A stretch of 64,000 nt of DNA from Streptomyces longwoodensis (lineage in GTDB: Bacteria; Actinomycetota; Actinomycetes; Streptomycetales; Streptomycetaceae): positions 329,115-393,114 of the forward strand of contig NZ_KQ948555.1 of NCBI RefSeq assembly GCF_001514125.1. Direction: 5' to 3'. Every line of letters starts with the position of its first letter. Within the stretch, counting starts at the first letter, position 1. The notes under the pieces were generated by a model, which made no database searches, was not told the origin of the DNA, and saw nothing but the letters and a program-made list of their open reading frames with translations. A program made the translations under genes and the position numbers. This document shows, piece by piece, positions 52,773 to 61,181 of this stretch.

Positions 52773-53507
52773 TCAGTCCGTGTCCTCGACCACCCCGAGT
52801 GCGCCGAGCAGTTCGGTGCGGTACGCGCTCAGCAGCGGGTCCCGGTACGAGCGCGGGTGCGGCCGGTCGATGGTCAGGTCCAGGCCGATGCGGCCGTGCT
52901 CGAGGACGAGCACCCGGTCCGCGAGGACGATCGCCTCGTCCACGTCGTGGGTGACCAGCAGCACCGACGGCCGGTGCCGCTTCCACAGCTCCCGCAGCAG
53001 CGCGTGCATCCTGATCCGGGTCAGCGCGTCCAGCGCCCCGAACGGCTCGTCGGCCAGCAGCAGTTCCGGCTCGCGCACCAGCGACCGGGCCAGCGCCGCA
53101 CGCTGGGCCTCCCCGCCCGACAGCTCGCTGGGCCAGGCCCGCTCGCGCCCGGCGAGACCCACCTCGGCGAGGGCCGCGCGGCCCCGCTGCTCGGCGTCCT
53201 TGCCGTCCAGGCCGAGCAGCACGTTGGGCAGGATCCGCCGCCAGGGCAGCAGCCGGGAGTCCTGGAAGACCACCGACACCCGCTCCGGCGCGGTCAGCCG
53301 GCCGCTGCCGGTGACCTCGTGGTCCAGGCCCGCGACGGCCCGCAGCAGGGTGCTCTTGCCGGACCCGCTGTGCCCGAGCAGCGCCACGAACTGGCCCGCG
53401 GGGATCTCCAGGTCGACGCCGTCGAGGACGGTGCGCCCCTCGAAGGACCGGGTCAGCCCCTCGAGCCGGACGGCGGGACGGGTCAGCTGCTCAGTGTGCG
53501 GCGCCAT
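52773..53507 (-). CDS. Sulfonate-type ABC transporter ATP-binding protein
   Basis: A 244-residue ABC ATPase of the nitrate/sulfonate/taurine class: Walker A LLGHSGSGKSTLL (about 43-55), Q-loop VVFQDSRLLPW, signature LSGGEAQRAALARSLV, Walker B LLLADEPFGALD and the switch His in LLVTHDVDEA. It energises the permease encoded upstream, overlapping its stop by 25 bases. GGAGG lies eight bases before the ATG. Confidence 0.94.
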   Translation of the reverse strand: MAPHTEQLTRPAVRLEGLTRSFEGRTVLDGVDLEIPAGQFVALLGHSGSGKSTLLRAVAGLDHEVTGSGRLTAPERVSVVFQDSRLLPWRRILPNVLLGLDGKDAEQRGRAALAEVGLAGRERAWPSELSGGEAQRAALARSLVREPELLLADEPFGALDALTRIRMHALLRELWKRHRPSVLLVTHDVDEAIVLADRVLVLEHGRIGLDLTIDRPHPRSYRDPLLSAYRTELLGALGVVEDTD

Positions 53508-54331
53508 GACAGCACCCTCCGTTCGACGAGACGGACCACGCTGTCGGAGACCAGGCCGAAGATGCCGTACACCACCAGGCCGACCAGGATCACGTCCGAC
53601 TGGCCGTAGTTGGTGGCCTGGAACATCAGGTAGCCGAGCCCGCTGGTGGCGTTGATCTGCTCCAGCACCACCAGGCCCAGCCAGGAGCCGGTGACGCCGA
53701 GCCGGAGTCCCACGAAGAACCCGGGCAGCGCCCCGGGGACGACGACCTCCCGGACGAAGCGGGCCCGGGACAGGCCCTGCACCTCGGCGAGTTCGACGAA
53801 CCGGTGGTCGATGCCGGCCAGCGCGGCATGGGTGTTGAGGTAGATCGGGATGTAGACGACGATCGCGATGATGGCGATCTTGAAGGTCTCGCCGATGCCC
53901 AGCCAGAGGATGAACAGCGGGATCAGGCCCAGCGTCGGGATCGCCCGGTTGAGCTGCACGGTCCCGTCGATCAGGGCCTCGCCGGCGCGGCTCAGCCCGG
54001 ACGCCAGCGCCAGCACGACGCCCGCGGTGAGCCCGATGGCGAAGCCGTACCCGGCGCGCCGCAGCGAGGTGGCGATGTCCCCGGCCAGCGTCCCGTCGGT
54101 CCACAGGTGGACCCCGGTGCGCAGCACCGTCCAGGGCGCGGGGACCGCGGCCGGGTCGAGGCGCCCGGCGGCGGAGGCGGCGGCCCACAGGGCGAGTACC
54201 AGCAGGGGCCCGGCCAGCCGCGCGGCGGGCAGCCGGCGGCCGGGGGACAGGCCGCTGCGGCGGGTGCGCGGCCGTTCGTCGGGGGCGGCGGCGGGCGCCG
54301 CGGTCACGGTGGTGGTGGTCACGGCGGTCAC
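53483..54331 (-). CDS. Sulfonate-type ABC transporter permease
   Basis: A 282-residue permease of the SsuC/TauC type with five to six membrane helices after a Thr/Ala-rich cytosolic N-terminus. The EAA loop is RFVELAEVQGLSRARFVREV. It carries organosulfur compounds inward with the adjacent ATPase. The GTG start overlaps the binding-protein stop (GTGA) and has GAGGAG eight bases upstream. Confidence 0.93.
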   Translation of the reverse strand: MTAVTTTTVTAAPAAAPDERPRTRRSGLSPGRRLPAARLAGPLLVLALWAAASAAGRLDPAAVPAPWTVLRTGVHLWTDGTLAGDIATSLRRAGYGFAIGLTAGVVLALASGLSRAGEALIDGTVQLNRAIPTLGLIPLFILWLGIGETFKIAIIAIVVYIPIYLNTHAALAGIDHRFVELAEVQGLSRARFVREVVVPGALPGFFVGLRLGVTGSWLGLVVLEQINATSGLGYLMFQATNYGQSDVILVGLVVYGIFGLVSDSVVRLVERRVLSWRRTLSS

Positions 54332-55383
54332 TTGCGGTACTCCTCGGGGACGGCCTCGGCCGCGAGGGACTCGAAGCGGTGGTCGAAGAGGGAGGAGACG
54401 TCGAACTTCTTCACGAAGCCGCCCTCCGCGAGCAGGTCGGCGGTCTCCTGCTCCCAGGCGATCGCCTCGTCCCAGCGCGGCGGGAACAGCGGCTTGTTGG
54501 CGAGGGCGGAGATGCCCCGGGCCTGCGCCAGGCTGAGGTTCTGCGTCTTGACGTAGAACTCCTCGTTCCACACGTCCGGGTGCTCGTACTGCCAGACCAG
54601 GCCCATGGCCCACTGCGGGATGTACGCGGCGACCGCCGCCGCCTTGGCGCGGTCCTCGAGCACCGACACCGGCGCCCACAGCAGGTTGAGCAGGTCGACC
54701 ACGTCGGTGGTGATGGTGCGGGCGCCCTTCGGGCCGTACTGCTGGAGGTAGGCGGGCGCCTGCTGGTTGCCGAGCGGCGCGATGTCGACCTGGCCGGACT
54801 GCAGGGCGGTGAGGAACTGGTTGCTGGTCAGCGGCACCAGCCGGACGTCGTCGTAGGACAGGCCCGCCTTCTTCAGGGCCCGCAGCAGCACCACGCCCTG
54901 CGCCTGCCCCTGGGAGAACGCCAGCTTCTTGCCCTTGAAGTCGGCGACCGTGTGGAGGTCACTGCCGGGCTTGGTGGCGAACACGTAGTTCGGCTTGCGG
55001 GTCACGTCGATCGCGACGATCTTCGCGCCGAAGCCCTGGAAGTGCGCCTGGATGGGCGGGATGCCCGCGTTGTTGGCGAGGTCCAGGGACTTGGCGCGGA
55101 ACGCGTTGATGACATCGGGACCGGCGCCGATGTTCAGCCAGCTCGACACGGTGAACGGCAGCTCCGGCAGTTTCGCCAGCTTGAACAGGAGCTGCTGCTG
55201 GTTCTGGAACGACGCGATCTTCAGGCGGGTGCCCGCCGGCACCTTGTCGGCGAGCGGGGCCGACGAGGCGCCCGTACCGGTGCTCGCGGCGCTGCTCTGG
55301 GCGCAGCCGCTGAGGCCGGCCACCGAGGCGGCGGCCCCCAGCACGGAGGCGAGGAAAACACGTCGGTCGTGGGACACAGGCAT
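54328..55383 (-). CDS. Sulfonate-type solute-binding lipoprotein
   Basis: A 351-residue SsuA-like receptor. The signal (DRRVFLASVLGAAASVAGLSGC) ends in lipobox LSGC. RLKIASFQNQQQLLFKLAK, LNIGAGPDVINAFRAKSLDLA and DFKGKKLAFSQGQAQGVVLLR are landmarks of aliphatic-sulfonate receptors. It is the first structural gene of the operon, 180 bases after an eight-residue cysteine leader ORF, which suggests control by cysteine supply. Confidence 0.92.
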   Translation of the reverse strand: MPVSHDRRVFLASVLGAAASVAGLSGCAQSSAASTGTGASSAPLADKVPAGTRLKIASFQNQQQLLFKLAKLPELPFTVSSWLNIGAGPDVINAFRAKSLDLANNAGIPPIQAHFQGFGAKIVAIDVTRKPNYVFATKPGSDLHTVADFKGKKLAFSQGQAQGVVLLRALKKAGLSYDDVRLVPLTSNQFLTALQSGQVDIAPLGNQQAPAYLQQYGPKGARTITTDVVDLLNLLWAPVSVLEDRAKAAAVAAYIPQWAMGLVWQYEHPDVWNEEFYVKTQNLSLAQARGISALANKPLFPPRWDEAIAWEQETADLLAEGGFVKKFDVSSLFDHRFESLAAEAVPEEYRK

Positions 55384-55563
55384 GGCGGAACTCCCGGGAA
55401 AAGGGGCGTGGAACGGGCAGGGAAGAGCGGTGGAAAGCGCGTGCGGGCAAGCGGAAAAGCGGGCCCGGAATGCACGGACCGGAAACGGACCGGAAAGGGG
55501 AAAACGCGCGTGACTACGCGGGGAAAGGCGGGAGGAGGGAGGCGCTCCCGGCGCGCCGGGGCG

Positions 55564-55590
55564 TCAGCAACAGAAGGTGCGACAGCTCAT
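55564..55590 (-). CDS. Eight-residue cysteine leader peptide MSCRTFCC
   Basis: ATG AGC TGT CGC ACC TTC TGT TGC TGA encodes MSCRTFCC, with three Cys in eight residues including a terminal Cys-Cys. TTGACA lies at 55627-55622 and a weak -10 (GAGCCT) falls 7 bases before the ATG, so the message would be leaderless. Overlapping hairpins follow the stop (CCCGGCGCGCCGGG, then GGGAG-CGC-CTCCC). Leaderless polycysteine ORFs act as cysteine-responsive attenuators in mycobacteria (published). Here it precedes the sulfonate uptake operon. Confidence 0.75.
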   Translation of the reverse strand: MSCRTFCC

Positions 55591-55621
55591 GGGCACCAGG
55601 CTCCCGGTCACGCTCGGCCCC

Positions 55622-55627
55622 TGTCAA
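55622..55627 (-). promoter_or_regulatory. -35 element of the sulfonate operon
   Basis: Consensus TTGACA on the minus strand, in the short space between the ROK gene stop and the cysteine leader ORF. With an 18-base spacer the -10 is GAGCCT, placing the start of transcription at about the leader ATG. Confidence 0.5.
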
Positions 55628-55644
55628 CATTCCGCGTTTCTGAA

Positions 55645-56895
55645 TTAATTAAATCGAGGTGACGCGCCCAGCGGGTCCCGGAAAAGCACGTCCAGGGCGA
55701 CCGCGCCGCCCGCCACGGCCAGTACGGAATCGAGCGGGAAGCTCGTCGGCGCGACACAGTCCGCCCGCGCTCCACCGACCTCCGCGCGCAGCGCCGCGAG
55801 ACAGTCCGCGCGGACCATGGCACCGACCTCGGTCACGACGACCCGCTCCGGGTTCAGCACGTCGAGCAGCAGCCCCGCCGCCCGGCCCACCATCCGCGCC
55901 CGCTCCACCAGCAGCCGCACCGCCACCGGGTGCCCGCCCGCCGCAGCGGCCACCACCCGCATCGGGTTCGCCCCGTCGACGACCCCCGCCTCCCGGGCCC
56001 GCCGGCACAACGTCCGCTCGCTCAGCTCCACCTGGAGGCAGCCGACCCGCCCGCACGCGCAGGGCTCGCGGCCCCCGGCCAGCGGCAGGTGCGCGATGGC
56101 GCCCGCCTGCGAGCGGGGACCGTGGTGCACCCCGTCCCGGGTGGCGAACGCCGCGTCGACCACGTTGCCGACGAACAGGTGCAGCAGGCTCCCGCTGCCC
56201 CGCGCCCGTCCGAACAGCCGCTCGGCGTTGACCAACGCCCGCGCGTGGCCGTCGACATGGACCGGCAGGCCGGTGCGGGCACCGAGCAGCTCGCGCACCG
56301 GCACGTCCCGCCAGCCCAGCAGCGGGTGCTCCACCACCGTCCCCGAGTCCCGGTCCACCCAGCCGCCCACCGCGACCCCGACGCCCAGCGCAGGACGGCC
56401 GGCCCGGGCGAGCAGCGCCTCCAGCGCGTCGACGGCGCCGGTGAGCACCCGGCCGGGGTCCGTCGAGGCGTGCTTCACCTCCCGGCGGGCCAGCACCCGC
56501 CCCCGCAGGTCCAGCAGCGCGACGGTCGTGTACGGCACGGCCACGTGCACCCCGGCCACCACGAACCCGGTGTCGTCCAGCTCCACGGGGACGTGCGGCC
56601 GGCCGACGCGGGCGCCGGCCGTGCGGGGCGGGGCCGCCTCCCGGACCAGCCCGAGCCCGGCCAGCCGGGCGCAGTGCTCCGTCACCGACGCCGGGGACAG
56701 TCCGGTCAGCCGGGCCACGGTGCTGCGGGCGACCGGGCCGTGCTCCAGCACCGTCCGCAGCACGGCGCTGGCGCTGGTGCGCCGCCGGTCGGGGTCGGCG
56801 ACCCGGGGGACGGGCGAGACGGACGGGCCGGCCGCCACCGCGGCAGACGCGGGGACGGCGGACGTCTGGGTACGGGGTGTCGCGGTACGGGGCAT
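55645..56895 (-). CDS. ROK-family transcriptional regulator beside the sulfonate operon
   Basis: A 416-residue protein: N-terminal Ala/Pro-rich tail, winged helix (RSTVARLTGLSPASVTEHCARL, near 55-76), then a ROK domain with VAGVHVAVPYTTVALLD, GVAVGGWVDRDSG and a zinc-type CACGRVGCLQVE cluster. The usual sugar-kinase catalytic DN motif is replaced (HVDGHARALVNAE), as in many regulators. GAGGAA lies seven bases upstream of ATG 56895. Its position just upstream of the sulfonate genes, plus its own leader peptide, suggests a sulfur-responsive role, which is unusual for ROK proteins. Confidence 0.88.
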   Translation of the reverse strand: MPRTATPRTQTSAVPASAAVAAGPSVSPVPRVADPDRRRTSASAVLRTVLEHGPVARSTVARLTGLSPASVTEHCARLAGLGLVREAAPPRTAGARVGRPHVPVELDDTGFVVAGVHVAVPYTTVALLDLRGRVLARREVKHASTDPGRVLTGAVDALEALLARAGRPALGVGVAVGGWVDRDSGTVVEHPLLGWRDVPVRELLGARTGLPVHVDGHARALVNAERLFGRARGSGSLLHLFVGNVVDAAFATRDGVHHGPRSQAGAIAHLPLAGGREPCACGRVGCLQVELSERTLCRRAREAGVVDGANPMRVVAAAAGGHPVAVRLLVERARMVGRAAGLLLDVLNPERVVVTEVGAMVRADCLAALRAEVGGARADCVAPTSFPLDSVLAVAGGAVALDVLFRDPLGASPRFN

Positions 56896-56982
56896 GGGAG
56901 CTTCCTCGGGGCCGGTCCGGCAGTGCGCCTTCACTTCGCTGCTCGCGCAGTGGGCGAGGCGTGCCGGAGCGACCCGGCCGCC

Positions 56983-57069
56983 TCACCGCCGGGGGCGACA
57001 GGCGGCCGTGTCCACGCGCCGCAGGTCGACGTGGCGACGCGACGAGAAGTACCGGGACTGGGCGACCAT
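56983..57069 (-). CDS. Actinobacterial leader peptide of the HVDL...C type
   Basis: A 28-residue ORF: MVAQSRYFSSRR followed by HVDLRRVDTAACRPRR. It matches the recurrent Streptomyces leader-peptide pattern (H-V-D-L-x-R-x-x-x-A-x-C) found ahead of sulfur and other transport operons. TAGCTT lies exactly 7 bases upstream of the ATG, so translation is probably leaderless. It precedes the ROK regulator by about 87 bases. The late Cys codon suggests ribosome stalling when cysteine is scarce. Confidence 0.8.
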   Translation of the reverse strand: MVAQSRYFSSRRHVDLRRVDTAACRPRR

Positions 57070-57076
57070 GCGCCCG

Positions 57077-57141
57077 AAGCTAGCAAGGCGGCCGACGTCC
57101 TGCCCAGAGGGCGACCGAGCGCTGAGACACGGGAATGAGAC
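57077..57141 (-). promoter_or_regulatory. Promoter region of the ROK leader with direct repeat
   Basis: TAGCTT at 57082-57077 is the -10. Further upstream a direct repeat TGAGAC-N7-TGAGAC (57123-57141, plus-strand reading) is a possible activator or repressor site. No clear -35 is visible. The remaining bases to bioY at 57374 show no further gene. Confidence 0.45.
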
Positions 57142-57373
57142 GCCCCCGCCCGGATTGGCGGAACCCTACAGACGCCTCCCGCCCGGCCCGCGTCGCACCG
57201 GCCACGCCACCTCAGTGACCGGCGTCACGTCGGGCCGCGCAGAGGTCGCCCTCTTTGTGCGGACCCGATGAAGCCGGTGGCGGCGCCTTTGTCGACGGCT
57301 GACGGTGATCACGCCGGCCGCCCTGGGATAGCGTCACGGTGTCCAGCCTGCCCTCACCCCGCGGAGACCCCCA

Positions 57374-57955
57374 ATGAGCACCGCTGCCGCCGCACCGGCC
57401 CGTACCGGCGAGGTCCTCGCCGACCTCCTGCCCGCCTCCCGTCTGCGGGACGTGGCCCTGGTCCTCGGCGGCGCCGCCCTGACCGGGCTCGCGGCCCAGA
57501 TCGCGGTGCCCGTCCCCGGCTCCCCGGTGCCGGTGACCGGCCAGACCTTCGCCGCGCTGCTCGTCGGCACCTCCCTGGGCGCCCGCCGCGGCTTCCTGTC
57601 CCTCGCGCTGTACGCGCTGGCGGGCGTCGCCGGTGTGCCGTGGTTCGCGCAGGGCGGCTCCGGCGCGGCGGCCCCCTCCTTCGGCTACGTCCTCGGCATG
57701 CTCCTCGCCGCCACCGTCGTCGGCGCCCTCGCCCGGCGCGGCGCCGACCGCAACGTGTGGCGCACCGCGGCCACCATGCTGCTCGGCGAGGCGATCGTCT
57801 ACGCGGTCGGCGTGCCCTACCTGGCCCTGGCCACCGGCATGTCCGCGTCCGCCGCGATCGCGGCCGGCCTCACGCCGTTCCTGATCGGCGACGCCCTCAA
57901 GGCGGCGCTGGCGATGGGCCTGCTGCCCACCGCCTGGAAGCTCCTCGACCGCTGA
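57374..57955 (+). CDS. bioY: Biotin transporter substrate-binding subunit BioY
   Basis: A 193-residue integral membrane protein with six predicted helices. QIAVPVPGSPVPVTGQTFAALLVG and LGARRGFLSLALYALAGVAGVPWF are the diagnostic BioY motifs. It binds biotin as the S-component of an ECF transporter; no BioM/BioN genes are adjacent, so it is solitary or shares a distant energising module. ATG follows GCGGAG. Confidence 0.95.
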   Translation: MSTAAAAPARTGEVLADLLPASRLRDVALVLGGAALTGLAAQIAVPVPGSPVPVTGQTFAALLVGTSLGARRGFLSLALYALAGVAGVPWFAQGGSGAAAPSFGYVLGMLLAATVVGALARRGADRNVWRTAATMLLGEAIVYAVGVPYLALATGMSASAAIAAGLTPFLIGDALKAALAMGLLPTAWKLLDR

Positions 57956-57996
57956 GCACCACCGTGCTGATCACCACGCGCTGATCACCACCATGT

Positions 57997-58034
57997 GAAG
58001 AGGCCCGCCGGACATCTGTCCGGCGGGCCTCTTC
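57997..58034. terminator. Bidirectional terminator between bioY and the permease gene
   Basis: GAAGAGGCCCGCCGGACA is followed after two bases by its exact reverse complement, an 18-bp inverted repeat between convergent genes. Confidence 0.85.
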
Positions 58035-58062
58035 GTGGCCGTGCGTCGCGCGGCGCGGCGGA

Positions 58063-59553
58063 CTACCGGGGGGTGTCCGCCGGGTCGCGGTCCTGCTCGC
58101 CGCCGTCCGTGACCGGCCGCGGCCTCCGCTTCCCCAGGCCCTCCTTGACGAAGGCGATGACGAGGACGACCGCGGCCACGAGCAGCGACAGCAGCACCGT
58201 CTCGCGGCCGTCGTGCTCGGTGTCGGTGAGCATGTAGCCGAGGACGAAGACGATCAGCCCGGCCGTCGCCCAGGTCAGGTACGGGTACAGCCACATCTTC
58301 ACGACGAGCTTCTCCGGGGCCTCGGCCTGGATGATCCGGCGCATCCGCAGCTGCGAGAAGCAGATGACGAGCCACACGAACAGGGCCACCGCGCCACTGG
58401 AGTTGACCAGGAAGAGGAAGACCGAGTCCGGGTACTTGTAGTTGAAGAAGACGGCCACGAAGCCGAAGACGACGGACACGACGATCGCGGTCCTCGGCAC
58501 ACCGCGCGAGGTGGTCCGGGCGAAGCCCTTGGGCGCGTCGCCGCGCTCACCGAGCGAGAAGGCCATCCGGGAGGCCGTGTAGAGGCCGGAGTTCAGACAG
58601 GACAGCACCGAGGTCAGCACGATGAAGTTCATGATCTGACCGGCGTGCGCGATGCCGAGGGAGTCCAGGGCGGCGACGTAGGAGCCCTTCTCCTTGATCG
58701 ACGGGTCGTTCCACGGCAGCAGGCAGATGACCACCAGGATCGAGCCCAGGTAGAACACGGCGATGCGCCAGATGATGCTGTTGGTCGACTTGGTGACGGC
58801 CCGCTGCGGGTCCTCGGACTCGCCGGCCGCCAGCGTCGCGATCTCGCTGCCCATGAAGGAGAAGACGACCAGCAGCACACCGGTGAGGATGGCGCCGGGC
58901 CCGTGGGGCAGGAAGCCGCCGTGGCCGGTGAGGTTGGACAGGCCCGCCTTGTCGCTGTCGACGCCGGGCAGCACGCCGAAGACCGCCAGGCCGCCGACGA
59001 CGATGAACGCGCCGATCGCGACGACCTTGATCCCGGCGAACCAGAACTCGAACTCGCCGTAGGAGCCGACGGAGACGAGGTTGGTGGCGGTCAGCACCAC
59101 CATGACGATCAGCGCCCAGCCCCACTGGGGCACGGCGGGGATCCAGCCCTCCAGGATCGTGGCGCCGGCGGTGGCCTCGACGGCCAGCACGACCACCCAG
59201 AAGAACCAGTAGAGCCAGCCGATGGAGAAGCCGGCCCAGCGGCCGAGCGCGCGGTCGGCGTGGGCGGAGAACGACCCGGAGGTCGGGTTGGCGGCCGACA
59301 TCTCGCCCAGCATGCGCATCACCAGCACCACGAGCGTGCCGACGAGGGCGTAGGAGAGCAGGATGCCGGGACCGGTGGTGCGGATGCCGGAGCTGGAGCC
59401 CACGAAGAGTCCGGCGCCGATGACACCACCGATGGCGATCATCGTCAGATGGCGGTTCTTGAGTCCGGCCTGGAGTCCGGAACCGGGTTCCCCGGATCCG
59501 TGCGGGCCTCCGTGGCCGCTTCCGGCCTTCGACAGGGTCGGCTGCGAAGTCAT
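58063..59553 (-). CDS. APC-family amino acid permease (AnsP/GabP/AroP class)
   Basis: A 496-residue permease with twelve predicted helices. A Gly/His-rich N-terminus precedes LKNRHLTMIAIGGVIGAGLFVGSSSGI, the GxGxG first-helix motif; FMGSEIATLAAGESEDPQRAV is the helix 6 region. It imports an amino acid with a proton. Relatives transport GABA, asparagine or aromatic amino acids; specificity is not fixed by sequence. It is divergent from rpiB. Confidence 0.92.
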   Translation of the reverse strand: MTSQPTLSKAGSGHGGPHGSGEPGSGLQAGLKNRHLTMIAIGGVIGAGLFVGSSSGIRTTGPGILLSYALVGTLVVLVMRMLGEMSAANPTSGSFSAHADRALGRWAGFSIGWLYWFFWVVVLAVEATAGATILEGWIPAVPQWGWALIVMVVLTATNLVSVGSYGEFEFWFAGIKVVAIGAFIVVGGLAVFGVLPGVDSDKAGLSNLTGHGGFLPHGPGAILTGVLLVVFSFMGSEIATLAAGESEDPQRAVTKSTNSIIWRIAVFYLGSILVVICLLPWNDPSIKEKGSYVAALDSLGIAHAGQIMNFIVLTSVLSCLNSGLYTASRMAFSLGERGDAPKGFARTTSRGVPRTAIVVSVVFGFVAVFFNYKYPDSVFLFLVNSSGAVALFVWLVICFSQLRMRRIIQAEAPEKLVVKMWLYPYLTWATAGLIVFVLGYMLTDTEHDGRETVLLSLLVAAVVLVIAFVKEGLGKRRPRPVTDGGEQDRDPADTPR

Positions 59554-59639
59554 GGACGGATTTCCTTTGCGCCGCTTGAGGGGGTTCCTCGTACGAGCGG
59601 TGTACGAGTCGGTCCAGTGAATCGGAGGTGTACGGATCT

Positions 59640-59676
59640 GGAAACCTTTGATTCCGGATTGTTATTTGAGGTTTCC
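59640..59676. promoter_or_regulatory. Spaced inverted repeat in the permease/rpiB promoter region
   Basis: GGAAACCT and AGGTTTCC, 21 bases apart, lie in an AT-richer stretch between the divergent genes. The right copy overlaps the rpiB -35 region. Confidence 0.4.
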
Positions 59677-59693
59677 CTGAGGTTCTGTAGTCT
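59666..59693 (+). promoter_or_regulatory. Probable rpiB promoter
   Basis: TTGAGG, a 16-base spacer, then TAGTCT, with the start of transcription about 60 bases before the rpiB ATG. Confidence 0.5.
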
Positions 59694-59759
59694 GAGTCAC
59701 AGGCTGTACGTCGGCCACCCCACGCTGCTGCCCCCGGGCCCCCGTGTCACACTGCACCC

Positions 59760-60245
59760 ATGCGCGTGTATCTCGGCTCGGACCATGCGGGCTACGAACT
59801 CAAGAACCACCTCGTCGACTGGCTTAAGGCGGCCGGCCACGACCCGGTCGACTGCGGCCCCCACGTCTACGACGCCCAGGACGACTACCCGCCCTTCTGC
59901 CTGCGCGCCGCGGAGCGGACGGCCGCGGACCCGGACTCCCTCGGCATCGTGATCGGCGGCTCCGGCAACGGCGAGCAGATCGCCGCGAACAAGGTCAAGG
60001 GCGTCCGCGCCGCCCTCGCCTGGAGCGAGGAGACGGCGTCCCTGGGCCGCCAGCACAACAACGCCAACGTCGTGGCCGTCGGCGCCCGCATGCACAGCAC
60101 GGAGGAGGCGACGAAGTTCGTCGAGACCTTCCTCGGCACCCCCTTCTCGGGCGACGAGCGCCACGTGCGCCGCATCGACATGCTGGCGTCCTACGAGACG
60201 ACGGGCGACCTCCCCCCGATCCCGGCGCACCACCCGCAGCAGTAG
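59760..60245 (+). CDS. rpiB: Ribose-5-phosphate isomerase B
   Basis: A 161-residue RpiB: VYLGSDHAGYELKNHL at the N-terminus, GIVIGGSGNGEQIAANKVKGVRAAL, and RQHNNANVVAVGARM. The E. coli catalytic Cys is replaced by Glu (GNGE), the known actinobacterial variant with Glu as base. It interconverts ribose-5-phosphate and ribulose-5-phosphate. The following glycosylase gene starts 50 bases downstream, so they may share a message. Confidence 0.96.
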   Translation: MRVYLGSDHAGYELKNHLVDWLKAAGHDPVDCGPHVYDAQDDYPPFCLRAAERTAADPDSLGIVIGGSGNGEQIAANKVKGVRAALAWSEETASLGRQHNNANVVAVGARMHSTEEATKFVETFLGTPFSGDERHVRRIDMLASYETTGDLPPIPAHHPQQ

Positions 60246-60295
60246 CCGCAGGCGCGCGGGGGCGGACCGGAACGGGACGGAAGGACAGGATCAGC

Positions 60296-61102
60296 GTGCC
60301 GGAGGGGCACACCATTCACCGGCTGGCCGAGGACTACGCCGCCCGCCTCACGGGCGACGTCACCGCGACCAGCCCGCAGGGCAAGTTCTCCGACGCCGCC
60401 GCCCTGATCAGCGGCACGCCCCTCGCCACCACCGAGGCCCATGGCAAGCACCTCTTCCTGGGCTTCACCCCCGACACCTGGGTCCACATCCACCTCGGCC
60501 TCTTCGGCAAGGTCGCCCTCGGCTCCGCCCCCGCGCCCCCGCCCACCGACACCATCCGGCTGCGCCTGACCACGGACACCGGTTTCGCCGACCTGCGCGG
60601 TCCCACCACCTGCGCCCTCGTCACGGACGACGAGAAGCGGGCGGTCCACGCGCGCCTCGGCCCGGACCCGCTGCGTCCGGACGCTGACCCCGCCCTCGCG
60701 TACGCCCGCATACGCCGCAGCCGCACCACCATCGCCGCCCTGCTCATGGACCAGAAGGTCATCGCCGGCGTCGGCAACGTCTACCGCGCGGAGGTCCTCT
60801 TCCGCCACCGCATCGACCCCTACCGCCCGGGCCGTGACATCACCGCCGCCGAGTGGGACGCGCTCTGGACCGACCTGGTCGCCCTGATGCGCGAGGGCGT
60901 CCGCACCAACCGCATCGACACGGTCCGCCCCGAGCACACCCCCGAGGCCATGGGCCGCCCGCCCCGCGTGGACGACCACGGCGGCGAGGTCTACGTCTAC
61001 CGCCGCGCGGACCGGCCGTGCCACCTGTGCGGCACCCCCGTCCGCACCGCCGACCTCGCGGCCCGCAACCTCTTCTGGTGCCCCACCTGCCAGACACCCT
61101 GA
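60296..61102 (+). CDS. Fpg/Nei-family DNA glycosylase (endonuclease VIII type)
   Basis: A 268-residue base-excision repair enzyme. The processed N-terminus PEGHTIHRLAEDYA supplies the nucleophilic Pro and Glu; PEGHT rather than PELPE points to the Nei group. The helix-two-turn-helix contains ALLMDQKVIAGVGNVYRAEVLF, and the C-terminal zinc finger is CHLCG and CPTCQ. It excises oxidised pyrimidines and nicks the abasic site. GTG start. Confidence 0.95.
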   Translation: MPEGHTIHRLAEDYAARLTGDVTATSPQGKFSDAAALISGTPLATTEAHGKHLFLGFTPDTWVHIHLGLFGKVALGSAPAPPPTDTIRLRLTTDTGFADLRGPTTCALVTDDEKRAVHARLGPDPLRPDADPALAYARIRRSRTTIAALLMDQKVIAGVGNVYRAEVLFRHRIDPYRPGRDITAAEWDALWTDLVALMREGVRTNRIDTVRPEHTPEAMGRPPRVDDHGGEVYVYRRADRPCHLCGTPVRTADLAARNLFWCPTCQTP

Positions 61103-61181
61103 CGCCGACCCGCCCCGGCCCGGGACAGGCCACGTCGGAACACCCCGACGCGCACCCCGCCCCGGCCCCGGGGAGAAGCCG

